From contig NZ_JALBWV010000013.1 of assembly GCF_022678645.1 (NCBI RefSeq), positions 1 to 64,000 of the forward strand: a DNA stretch of 64,000 nt. The letters run 5' to 3'. The translations under genes were made by a program, and so were the position numbers. Of the stretch, positions 16,766 to 24,355 are shown one piece after another. The stretch comes from Saccharopolyspora soli. Its GTDB lineage: Bacteria; Actinomycetota; Actinomycetes; Mycobacteriales; Pseudonocardiaceae. Positions within the stretch are counted from its first letter, which is position 1; each line of letters opens with the position of its first letter. A model generated the notes under the pieces. It did no database searches and was not told the DNA's origin. It saw nothing but the letters and a program-made list of their open reading frames with translations.

Positions 16766-17461
16766 TCAGTGCGCGAACGCTGTTCCGGCGGCCGGGGCCC
16801 GGTCGACTTCTGGTCGGTACATCATCAACGCCGAGGTCACGCCGATCCACACCGCGAACACCACACCGGTCACCAGCGCCGCGATCATCACGAACCCGGT
16901 CGGCATGTAGAAGGCCGTGACACCGGCGACCAGCCCGATCAGGCCCACGGCGAAACCGAACCACCCCAGCCACGGCGCCATCAGCTCGCGCCGCACCATC
17001 GCCGCCCCGGCGGTAGCCGCGAACAGCGCGATCAGCAGCCCGATCGCGCCAAGCGACAACCGGTGCAGTTCGGCCAGCACGAAGACCATCGACTGGCTGG
17101 CGCTCTCCACGTTCTGGCTCAGCGAGACCAGTGTGGTGACCGGGAGCGCGCTCAGCATCGTCAACGTCGCCAAGCTGACGCCCGCGCCGAAGACGACCGG
17201 GGAGAACGCTTCCGCACCACCTTCCGCTCGCTGCAACAGGTGGCGGAGGTGCCCCACGAACCACAGGAACACCACGCCCGCAACGGTCGCCAACAACGCG
17301 GACAGCAGGACCGTCGCCCGGTTCGCGGCGACGTAGAAGAAGGTCAGGACCGGCTCGTCGCTGGACGGCGGCAGCGGGTTGAGGAACAGGCTCACCAGCA
17401 ACAACACCGCCGCGGCGAGCCCGCTGATCGCACCTGCTCGCTCCCATGCGCGTTCATTCAT
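16766..17461 (-). CDS. Hypothetical membrane protein with about six helices
   Basis: The 231-residue protein starts at ATG 17461 after GAGGGGGC. It contains hydrophobic segments at about 10-28 (ISGLAAAVLLLVSLFL), 45-65 (ATVLLSALLATVAGVVFLWF), 83-105, 124-145 (LSLGAIGLLIALFAATAGAA), 155-175 and 185-205. No catalytic motif is visible; it resembles general DUF4386-like or uncharacterised actinobacterial membrane proteins. It is convergent with ogt and divergent from the acetyl-CoA synthetase gene. Function unknown. Confidence 0.8.
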   Translation of the reverse strand: MNERAWERAGAISGLAAAVLLLVSLFLNPLPPSSDEPVLTFFYVAANRATVLLSALLATVAGVVFLWFVGHLRHLLQRAEGGAEAFSPVVFGAGVSLATLTMLSALPVTTLVSLSQNVESASQSMVFVLAELHRLSLGAIGLLIALFAATAGAAMVRRELMAPWLGWFGFAVGLIGLVAGVTAFYMPTGFVMIAALVTGVVFAVWIGVTSALMMYRPEVDRAPAAGTAFAH

Positions 17462-17612
17462 CACAGCCCCCTCGGCAAGAGAAAAGCGGACGCCCAGACC
17501 CACGGGTACCCAGCAGGAGCGCCCGCCACCTCGTCGGCGGATACGATGGGGTGTCCGCAGAGCTCTACGAATTCGGCGCGTGCGCTGGCCTGCTCGGGCA
17601 GGAGGTGGAGCA

Positions 17613-19727
17613 ATGACCACGGCACACGAGTCACCGGCCTCCGAAGCGCAGATCTCCGTGCACTGGCGCGAGGAGGACTACTACCAGCCACCGGCGAAGT
17701 TCATCGGCCAGGCCAACGCGACCGACCCGGGCATCTTCCGCCGCTTCGACGAAGGCCACTTCCCGGACTGCTTCAAGGAATACGCCGACCTGTTGAGCTG
17801 GGACGCCTACTGGCACACCACACTGGACACCTCGAACCCGCCGTTCTGGCGGTGGTTCGTCGGCGGGCGGCTCAACGCCTGCTACAACTGCGTCGACCGC
17901 CACCTCGCCGCCGACCGCGACAAGGCGGCCCTGATCTGGGTTCCGGAGCCGGAAGCCGAGCCGACCAGGACGATCACGTACCAGGAGCTCTACCGGCAGG
18001 TCAACGAGTTCGCCGCGCTGCTGCGCGAGGACTGCGGACTGCGGACCGGCGACCGGGTCACCTTCCACCTGCCGATGGTGCCCGAACTGCCGGTCGCGAT
18101 GCTGGCCTGCGCGCGGCTGGGCGTGATCCACTCCGAGGTCTTCGGCGGGTTCAGCGGCACCGCCTGCGGCGAGCGGATCGCCGACTCCGGCAGCCGCATC
18201 CTGGTCACCACGGACGGTTACTACCGCAACGGGCAACTCGTCGACCACAAGGCCAAGGCCGACGAGGCGGTGCGCACCGCGAACGGGCTCGGCCAACCGG
18301 TCGACAAGGTGCTGGTGTGGCGGCGCCACGCGGGCCAGTACGCCTCGCGGGCCGCGATGGTCGACGGTCGGGACTTCTTCGTCGACGAACTGCTCGCCGA
18401 GCACCACCGGGCGGTGGTCGAACCGGTCTCGATGCCCGCCGAGGCTCCGCTGTTCCTGATGTACACCAGCGGCACGACGGCGCGGCCGAAGGGCTGCCAG
18501 CACTCCACCGGGGGGTACCTCGCCTACGTCGCCGGGACCTCGAAGTACTACCAGGACATCCACCCCGACGACACCTACTGGTGCTGTGCCGACATCGGCT
18601 GGATCACCGGCCACTCCTACATCGTGTACGGCCCGCTGGCGCTGGGCACCACGAGCGTGGTCTACGAGGGCGCGCCGACCTACCCGGACGCCGGTCGGGT
18701 TTGGCGGATCGCTGAACGGCTCGGGGTGAACATCTTCCACACCGCGCCGACCACCATCCGCATGCTGCGCAAGCTCGGCCCGCACGAGCCGGACAACTAC
18801 GACTACCACCTCAAGCACATGACCACCGTCGGCGAGCCGATCGAACCGGAGGTGTGGCGTTGGTACCACGATGTGGCTGGCAAGGGCGAAGCCGTCGTGG
18901 TCGACACCTGGTGGCAGACCGAGAACGGCGGTTTCCTGGGCAGCACCCTGCCCGCCCTGCAGGCGATGAAGCCGGGCAGCTGCGGCCCCGGCGTGCTGGG
19001 CGTGTACCCGGTGATCTACGACGAGGACGGCAACACCGTCGAGGCGGGCAGCGGCAAGGCGGGCAACATCTGCATCCGCAACCCGTGGCCCGGCATCTTC
19101 CAGACCATCTGGGGCCAACCCGACCGGTTCGAGCAGATCTACTACGCGAAGTACTGCCGGAACCCGAAGAGCACCGACTGGCGGGACTGGCCGTACTTCG
19201 CCGGGGACGGGGCGGTGCAGGCCGCGGACGGCTACTTCCGAATCCTCGGCCGGGTCGACGACGTGATCAACGTCGCCGGGCACCGGCTGGGCACCAAGGA
19301 ACTCGAATCCGCCTCGCTTACCGTCGACCAGGTCGCCGAGGCCGCCGCGGTCCCGGTGATCGACGAGATCCGCGGCCGGGCCGTCGAGATGTACGTCTCG
19401 CTGAAACCGGGCATGGCGCCCACCGCGGACGTCGAGCACGCGGTGACGGCTGCGATCGAGCGGGAGATCGGCAAGATCGCCCGGCCGAAGAACGTCTGGA
19501 TCGTCGAGGACATGCCCAAGACCCGATCCGGGAAGATCATGCGCCGAGTCATCGCCGGGATCTCGAACTTCGCCGACGTCGGTGACGTGTCCACATTGGC
19601 CAATCCGGAGATCGTCGAGGAGATCCGCCACCACATACAGGGCGAGAAACTCGCGCACGGCGAAGTGCCCCGACAACTCACCCGCGAGGAAGCGGACGAG
19701 ATCAGGGCCTTCGGCCGCGACGCGTGA
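17613..19727 (+). CDS. acsA: AMP-forming acetyl-CoA synthetase
   Basis: The 704-residue protein is collinear with Acs. It has the N-terminal ACAS_N region, IHSEVFGGFSG, the P-loop-like A3 motif YTSGTTARPKG, TVGEPIEPEVWRWYHDVAG, DTWWQTENGG, YFAGDGAVQAADGYFRILGRVDDVINVAGHR, and the C-terminal acetylation site PKTRSGKIMRR. It converts acetate, ATP and CoA to acetyl-CoA. The A3 motif has TTARPKG where most Acs proteins have STGKPKG, which may reflect a divergent paralogue or a propionate-preferring form. The start is ATG at 17613 after GGAGGTGGAG. Lys in GKIMRR suggests control by reversible acetylation, as known for the family. Confidence 0.95.
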   Translation: MTTAHESPASEAQISVHWREEDYYQPPAKFIGQANATDPGIFRRFDEGHFPDCFKEYADLLSWDAYWHTTLDTSNPPFWRWFVGGRLNACYNCVDRHLAADRDKAALIWVPEPEAEPTRTITYQELYRQVNEFAALLREDCGLRTGDRVTFHLPMVPELPVAMLACARLGVIHSEVFGGFSGTACGERIADSGSRILVTTDGYYRNGQLVDHKAKADEAVRTANGLGQPVDKVLVWRRHAGQYASRAAMVDGRDFFVDELLAEHHRAVVEPVSMPAEAPLFLMYTSGTTARPKGCQHSTGGYLAYVAGTSKYYQDIHPDDTYWCCADIGWITGHSYIVYGPLALGTTSVVYEGAPTYPDAGRVWRIAERLGVNIFHTAPTTIRMLRKLGPHEPDNYDYHLKHMTTVGEPIEPEVWRWYHDVAGKGEAVVVDTWWQTENGGFLGSTLPALQAMKPGSCGPGVLGVYPVIYDEDGNTVEAGSGKAGNICIRNPWPGIFQTIWGQPDRFEQIYYAKYCRNPKSTDWRDWPYFAGDGAVQAADGYFRILGRVDDVINVAGHRLGTKELESASLTVDQVAEAAAVPVIDEIRGRAVEMYVSLKPGMAPTADVEHAVTAAIEREIGKIARPKNVWIVEDMPKTRSGKIMRRVIAGISNFADVGDVSTLANPEIVEEIRHHIQGEKLAHGEVPRQLTREEADEIRAFGRDA

Positions 19728-19734
19728 ACTCGCC

Positions 19735-20232
19735 TCAGTGGTGGTACTGGTGCACGACGGCGTGCCCCTTGCCGCGTCGGATCAACGCCCGGTTGACCGG
19801 AACGGTCACCACGAACGCGATCGCCAGTGCCACGACGAGGGAACCCCAGAACAGCGGACTGGTCGGCCCGGCCGTCATGGCGCCGGGGATCAACACCATG
19901 ATGGCGTTGTCGACGATCTCCATCACGGCGATCGACACGGTGTCCGCGGCAAGCGCCACGCCGAGCGCGGCCCCGATGCCGACACCGGCTCGCAGCACCG
20001 GCGCGATGGTCAGGCTGTATCCGAAGAAGAACGCCAGCACGACGGACAAGACGATCGTGGCGCCGTTGGACCACCCGAGCGCCGTGCCGATGACCATGCC
20101 GAGGACTTCGCCGATGGCGCACCCGGTCAAGCAGTGCAGCGTGGCCGCGATCGCGGTGCGGGTCAGCGCACGCCCGCCAACGGCGTGGTGTCCAGCGTGC
20201 TGCTCGTGCGAGTGCGTTCCGTGGTCGACCAC
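19735..20232 (-). CDS. DUF4396 membrane protein with His-rich N-terminus
   Basis: About 165 residues. A His-rich cytoplasmic leader (VDHGTHSHEQHAGHH) precedes four hydrophobic segments, including LHCLTGCAIGEVLGMVIGTAL, typical of DUF4396, and ends in a basic, His-containing tail (RRGKGHAVVHQYHH). The start is placed at GTG 20232 because GAGGAGGGG lies 9 nt upstream; GTG at 20262 is an alternative. The paired Cys of CLTGC in a membrane segment and the His clusters suggest metal binding. A CsoR-type operator lies upstream at 20284-20300. Metal transport or sensing is inference; the family has no established activity that I know of. Confidence 0.85.
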   Translation of the reverse strand: MVDHGTHSHEQHAGHHAVGGRALTRTAIAATLHCLTGCAIGEVLGMVIGTALGWSNGATIVLSVVLAFFFGYSLTIAPVLRAGVGIGAALGVALAADTVSIAVMEIVDNAIMVLIPGAMTAGPTSPLFWGSLVVALAIAFVVTVPVNRALIRRGKGHAVVHQYHH

Positions 20233-20283
20233 CGCAGTACTCCCCTCCTCCGCGCCGCTCACCTGGCAGCGCCAGTGCCATTT

Positions 20284-20300
20284 ATACCCTAGGGGGGTAT
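20284..20300. promoter_or_regulatory. CsoR/RcnR-type operator candidate
   Basis: ATACCCTAGGGGGGTAT consists of ATACCC and GGGTAT arms around TAGGG. It closely resembles the known copper-repressor CsoR operator form ATACCC...GGGGGTAT of firmicutes and actinobacteria. It sits between the DUF4396 gene and the divergent LysR gene. No csoR gene is in the window. Confidence 0.65.
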
Positions 20301-20375
20301 GGCATGCAAACCACAGGTCCTGAGCCGGGCCGGGTGTCGCTGGACGGGAGGGCGGTCGGTGCGCAAGGCTGTGGC

Positions 20376-21317
20376 GTGCTGTTGCGCCAGTTGGAGTACC
20401 TCGTCGCGTTGGCCCGGGAGCGCCACTTCGCCCGCGCGGCCGACGCTTGTCACGTTTCGCAGCCTTCGTTGTCCGCAGCCATCCGCAAGCTGGAGCGGGA
20501 GCTCGGGGTACCGATCGTGCTGCGGGCGCACCGGTTCGCCGGGCTCACCCCGGAGGGCGAACGCGTCCTGCAGTGGGCGCACCGCATCCTCGCCGAGTGC
20601 GACGCGCTGCGCCACGACCTGTCGACGATGCGCGAGAGCCTGTCCGGCGTGCTGCGCGTCGGCGCGATCCCCACCGCGCTCACCGCTGCCCCGCTGTTGA
20701 CCACGCCGTTCTGCGAACGGCATCCGCACACTCGGATCTCACTGGAATCCTTGTCCTCGCGGGAGATCACGCACCGGCTCGCGGAGTTCGAACTGGACAT
20801 CGCGATGACCTATGTGGACGATCCGGAACTCGGGAACGTTCGGACGACGCCGCTCTACGAAGAGCGCTACCTGCTGCTGACCCCCAACGACGGTGAATTC
20901 GCCGACCGTCCGATGGTGCGTTGGGCCGAGGTCGCGTCGCTGCCGCTGTGCCTGCTGACGGCGCGGATGCGAAATCGGCGCATCCTCGACGAGATCTTCG
21001 CCGACGCCGGGGTCACCCCGGTGCCCGCCATCGAGACCGACACGGTGGCGGCGCTCTACGCGCACGTCGGGACGCACCGGTGGTCGAGCGTGATCTCGCA
21101 CGCTTGGCTGCACATGTTCGGCACCCCGGAGGGAATGCGGATCGTGCCGCTGGAGCGCCCCACGCGCTCGCCGCAGATCGGCCTCGTGGTGGCCGACCGC
21201 GACCCGGAGCCGATTTTGGCGCGGGCCTTGCTGAACCTGACTCGCGACTTGGACGTGCGCAGCACGCTCGACCGCGTGCTGCACGGTCATTTGGCCTCGT
21301 CACAGCACGCTGGATAG
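20376..21317 (+). CDS. LysR-family regulator, probably of formate dehydrogenase
   Basis: The 313-residue protein has the LysR helix-turn-helix at its N-terminus (LLRQLEYLVALARERHFARAA, then SQPSLSAAIRKLERELG) and an effector domain (LRVGAIPTALTAAPLL, LDIAMTYVDDPELGN, LLLTPNDGEF). The start is set at GTG 20376, where the family N-terminus begins; an in-frame ATG at 20304 would add 24 unrelated residues. The formate dehydrogenase gene follows 99 bp downstream on the same strand, and a short inverted repeat of LysR type lies in that gap, so control of fdh is the likely job. Confidence 0.9.
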   Translation: MLLRQLEYLVALARERHFARAADACHVSQPSLSAAIRKLERELGVPIVLRAHRFAGLTPEGERVLQWAHRILAECDALRHDLSTMRESLSGVLRVGAIPTALTAAPLLTTPFCERHPHTRISLESLSSREITHRLAEFELDIAMTYVDDPELGNVRTTPLYEERYLLLTPNDGEFADRPMVRWAEVASLPLCLLTARMRNRRILDEIFADAGVTPVPAIETDTVAALYAHVGTHRWSSVISHAWLHMFGTPEGMRIVPLERPTRSPQIGLVVADRDPEPILARALLNLTRDLDVRSTLDRVLHGHLASSQHAG

Positions 21318-21324
21318 AATTGGG

Positions 21325-21338
21325 CTATTCCCGCATAG
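21325..21338. promoter_or_regulatory. Possible LysR-type box before formate dehydrogenase
   Basis: CTAT-N6-ATAG (21325-21338) within TTGGGCTATTCCCGCATAGG, about 80 bp upstream of the fdh ATG. The spacing and symmetry fit a LysR recognition box. The surrounding 21318-21416 is noticeably A/T-richer than its neighbours. Confidence 0.4.
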
Positions 21339-21416
21339 GAAGTTTCATTTTGACCGCGCCCGCTGGGCACGGGAAAGGTCGAAGGCACCTGGAAGAACGA
21401 TCTCGGGAGCCGAACC

Positions 21417-22577
21417 ATGGCAAAGGTGCTGTGCGTCCTCTATGACGATCCGGTGGACGGATACCCGACCACCTACGCGCGGGACGACCTGCCGCGCATC
21501 GAACGCTATCCCAGCGGCCAGACCCTGCCGACGCCCAGCGCTGTCGACTTCACGCCGGGCCACCTGCTCGGCAGCGTGTCGGGCGAGCTGGGACTGCGCA
21601 AGTTCCTGGAAAGCCAGGGCCACACCCTGGTGGTCACCTCCGACAAGGACACTGCGGACTCCACGTTCGACCGCGAACTGGTGGACGCGGATGTGGTGAT
21701 CTCCCAACCGTTCTGGCCCGCTTACCTGACCGCGGAACGGATGGCCAAGGCGAAGAACCTGAAGCTGGCGATCACCGCGGGCATCGGTTCGGACCACGTC
21801 GACCTGGATGCCGCGATCCAGCACGGCGTCACGGTGGCGGAGGTGACCTACTGCAACAGCATCAGCGTCGCCGAGCACGTGGTGATGATGATCCTCTCGC
21901 TGGTGCGCAACTACCTGCCCTCCCACAAGTGGGTGCTCGACGGCGGCTGGAACATCGCCGACTGCGTCGCGCGCTCCTACGACGTGGAAGGCATGCACGT
22001 CGGCACCGTCGCCTCCGGTCGGATCGGGCTCGCGGTGCTGCGCCGCCTGGCGCCGTTCGACGTGCACCTGCACTACACCGACCGGCACCGGCTGCCGGAG
22101 GAGGTCGAGCGGGAGCTGAACGTCACCTTCCACCCGAGTGCCGCGGACATGGTGCCATTCTGCGACGTGGTCACCATCAACGCGCCGCTGCACCCGGAGA
22201 CCGAAGGGCTGTTCGACGACGAGATGCTGGCGTCCATGAAACGCGGCGCCTACCTGATCAACACCGCCCGTGCCCGGATCGCGGACCGCGACGCCGTGGT
22301 CCGCGCCCTGGAGAGCGGGCAGTTGGCCGGGTATGCCGGTGACGTGTGGTTCCCGCAGCCCGCACCGGCGGACCACCCGTGGCGGACCATGCCGCACCAC
22401 GGCATGACCCCGCACATCTCGGGCAGCTCCCTGTCGGCCCAGGCCCGCTACGCCGCTGGTACCCGGGAGATCCTGGAAGCCTGGTTCGCCGGAACACCGA
22501 TCCGAGACGAGTACCTGATCGTCGACCGCGGGAAGTTGGCCGGAACCGGCGCCCACTCCTACTCGGTCACCCGCTGA
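21417..22577 (+). CDS. fdh: NAD-dependent formate dehydrogenase
   Basis: The 386-residue protein looks very like the D-2-hydroxyacid-type formate dehydrogenase of Pseudomonas sp. 101: MAKVLCVLYDDPVDGYP, QPFWPAYLT, ITAGIGSDHVDLDAAI, VAEVTYCNSISVAEHVVMMI, LSLVRNYLPSHKWV, the NAD fold VGTVASGRIGLAVLRRL, CDVVTINAPLHPET, the catalytic Arg region NTARARIADRDAV, and the catalytic His in MTPHISGSSLSAQARYAAGT. It oxidises formate to CO2 with NAD reduction in the cytoplasm. Where the Pseudomonas enzyme has NTARGKL this one has NTARARI. The protein ends shortly after GAHSYSVTR, lacking the C-terminal tail of the Pseudomonas form. A LysR gene upstream is the probable regulator. Confidence 0.97.
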   Translation: MAKVLCVLYDDPVDGYPTTYARDDLPRIERYPSGQTLPTPSAVDFTPGHLLGSVSGELGLRKFLESQGHTLVVTSDKDTADSTFDRELVDADVVISQPFWPAYLTAERMAKAKNLKLAITAGIGSDHVDLDAAIQHGVTVAEVTYCNSISVAEHVVMMILSLVRNYLPSHKWVLDGGWNIADCVARSYDVEGMHVGTVASGRIGLAVLRRLAPFDVHLHYTDRHRLPEEVERELNVTFHPSAADMVPFCDVVTINAPLHPETEGLFDDEMLASMKRGAYLINTARARIADRDAVVRALESGQLAGYAGDVWFPQPAPADHPWRTMPHHGMTPHISGSSLSAQARYAAGTREILEAWFAGTPIRDEYLIVDRGKLAGTGAHSYSVTR

Positions 22578-22600
22578 CCGGGTACCCGTCGGCTGGACCG

Positions 22601-22630
22601 CCGCGACCACCGGGGAACCGGCGGTCGCGG
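22601..22630. terminator. GNRA-loop hairpin between convergent fdh and PHP hydrolase genes
   Basis: CCGCGACCACCGG, loop GGAA, CCGGCGGTCGCGG (22601-22630) forms a 13-bp stem with one mismatch and a GNRA tetraloop. It lies between the stops at 22577 and 22632 and could terminate both transcripts. Confidence 0.7.
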
Positions 22631-22631
22631 C

Positions 22632-24095
22632 TCACCTGCCCAGGAAGATGGGATTCGTCATCGCCACCATCGCGCTGGCTCGGCGCACCTCGGCCCGCAC
22701 CCAGCGCGTGTACCGCGGGTAGGCGGTCCAGCTCGTGGTCAGCGAACCGGTGGCCGGTACCGCCGCCGAATGCTGCGGTCCGACCTGGTCCAGCAGCCGC
22801 ACCGTGGTGCCCGGTACGCCGCTGACGGTCAGTTCGAAGGTCACCGGGGTACCGGTGTCCACCGGCAGCCGCTCCCCGATGCCCACCGTGCGGCCGCCGC
22901 CGGTGGCCGTGAAATTCAGTTGCACGGCTGCGGATTCGGCCAACCACGAACGCCCCGCGCGCAGTCCGGCGAGCAGCGCTTCGCGCCGCAGGCTGTCCGC
23001 GAGGACCACGGTTTGCGGGCTGCCGACGGTGTGTTCCGGGTTGTGCGCGTCGGAGTTGCCGATCAGCGGGATCCAGTGACCGGTGCGCAGCAGCCCGTCC
23101 CAGTGGTGCACCGCCGCTTCCTCTTCCTCAGTCCAGCCCTGGTTCCACACCTCGACGAGATCCGCCAGCTCGTAAGCGAATTCGTAGGTGCAGCCGAAGC
23201 AACTGGCGAACGGGTGCGCGGCGGTCACCAAGCCGCCCGCCTGGTGCACCTGGTCGACGAACCGCCGGAAGCTGCGCGCGTCGTCGGCGCGGTACCGCCA
23301 GTCGATCCAGGCGCCCGGTGGCAGCCCGATCGCGGGCCAGTGCCCGGAGCGGGTGGTGACCTCTTCACCGTTGAGGATCAGCAGGTCGTCGGTCGCGTGC
23401 TCGCCCCACTGCAGCGATGCCGACGGCGTGTTGTGTTCGGTGGAGGTGATGAAGTCCAGCCCGGCGGCTCGTGCGGCAGCGACGAGTTCCTCGGGGCTCC
23501 GGCGCCCGTCGGAGTGCACGGTGTGCAGGTGGCAGTCCCCGCGGTACCACGCGCGTCCCCGGTCGCGGGCCGGTGCGGTCTCAGGTGCCGGGTTGGGGCG
23601 GGTCGGCGGACCGGGTGGTCCGAACCGCAGCGTGATGTCGACGCGGTAGTTCATGCCCTGCGGGGCGACGGTGTACGGGCCGAGGATGACGTGCCAGGTG
23701 CCCGCGGTGATCGGACCGGCCAGGTAGCCGGGTGTCGCGGTGGTGGCGTTGATCGTGAAGCGATCGCGGAAACCTCCGGACCAGCCGCGGAACCCGCGCG
23801 CATTGCCCAGTTCATGCCCTTCCGGGCCGAAGATGCCGATGTCGCAGGCGTTTCCGCGAGTGCCGGGCGGAACTGTTGGCTTGTCGTAGGAGTAGCTCAC
23901 CTCGATCTCGGCCACCCCGCGCGGCACCTCGACCGGGAGGTAGAACCAGTCCTCGATGCTCGGCCCGAACGTGCCGGTGACGGTGCGGGTCTGGTCTCCG
24001 TCGGCTTGCGCCGCGAAGGCCACGCCCGGCAGCAGGTTCGCCGCCGCGACGACGCCCCCGGCGGCCAGGAAACCGCGCCTGCTCAGCAGATCCAC
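22632..24095 (-). CDS. Tat-exported CehA/McbA-family PHP metallohydrolase
   Basis: The 487-residue protein begins with a Tat signal (SRRGFLAAGGVVAAANLLPG, then AFAA), so it is exported folded. An N-terminal pre-peptidase-like beta domain (about 30-165) precedes the PHP metal-binding domain: YRGDCHLHTVHSDGRRSPEEL with the HxH pair, ITSTEHNTPS, ILNGEEVTTRSGHW, TAAHPFA, VEVWNQGW, and LIGNSDAHNPEH. This pattern matches CehA/McbA-type hydrolases, which can cleave phosphodiester or carbamate bonds. The start is GTG at 24095 with GGGAGG upstream. The substrate is unknown. It is a monocistronic unit facing the fdh gene. Confidence 0.88.
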   Translation of the reverse strand: MDLLSRRGFLAAGGVVAAANLLPGVAFAAQADGDQTRTVTGTFGPSIEDWFYLPVEVPRGVAEIEVSYSYDKPTVPPGTRGNACDIGIFGPEGHELGNARGFRGWSGGFRDRFTINATTATPGYLAGPITAGTWHVILGPYTVAPQGMNYRVDITLRFGPPGPPTRPNPAPETAPARDRGRAWYRGDCHLHTVHSDGRRSPEELVAAARAAGLDFITSTEHNTPSASLQWGEHATDDLLILNGEEVTTRSGHWPAIGLPPGAWIDWRYRADDARSFRRFVDQVHQAGGLVTAAHPFASCFGCTYEFAYELADLVEVWNQGWTEEEEAAVHHWDGLLRTGHWIPLIGNSDAHNPEHTVGSPQTVVLADSLRREALLAGLRAGRSWLAESAAVQLNFTATGGGRTVGIGERLPVDTGTPVTFELTVSGVPGTTVRLLDQVGPQHSAAVPATGSLTTSWTAYPRYTRWVRAEVRRASAMVAMTNPIFLGR

Positions 24096-24191
24096 TCCTA
24101 CCTCCCACGCTCGAAGTGCCAAGAATCTAGCTGGGCGGAACCGACCAGAACCAACACGCCGGGTGAACCCGACGCGGCCAGCGGACGAACT

Positions 24192-24209
24192 CCCCGGCCG
24201 CGGCCGGGG
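24192..24209. other. Perfect 18-bp GC palindrome
   Basis: CCCCGGCCGCGGCCGGGG at 24192-24209 in the divergent region between the PHP hydrolase (start 24095) and the MFS exporter (start 24356). It could be a cruciform or operator. TTGACA follows at 24234-24239 as a possible -35 for the exporter, with only a poor -10 (an A/T-rich CTTATAGAACTAT region). Otherwise 24096-24355 is gene-free. Confidence 0.5.
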
Positions 24210-24355
24210 CGGCGCAGTGATCGGCCAAGCACATTGACAGAGTGAGTCTGCTTATAGAACTATCGAGGTAGACGCGGGTTTTGGGTGCGCCGAGGCGTTC
24301 ATTTCGAATCATCGGAGCAGCTGCACCGGTACCACTGACCAACTGGAAGAGGACC

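Noticed and set aside
17631-19676. Long minus-strand frame opposite acetyl-CoA synthetase
   Set aside because: Antisense shadow rich in Val, Asp and Gly with no recognisable motif.
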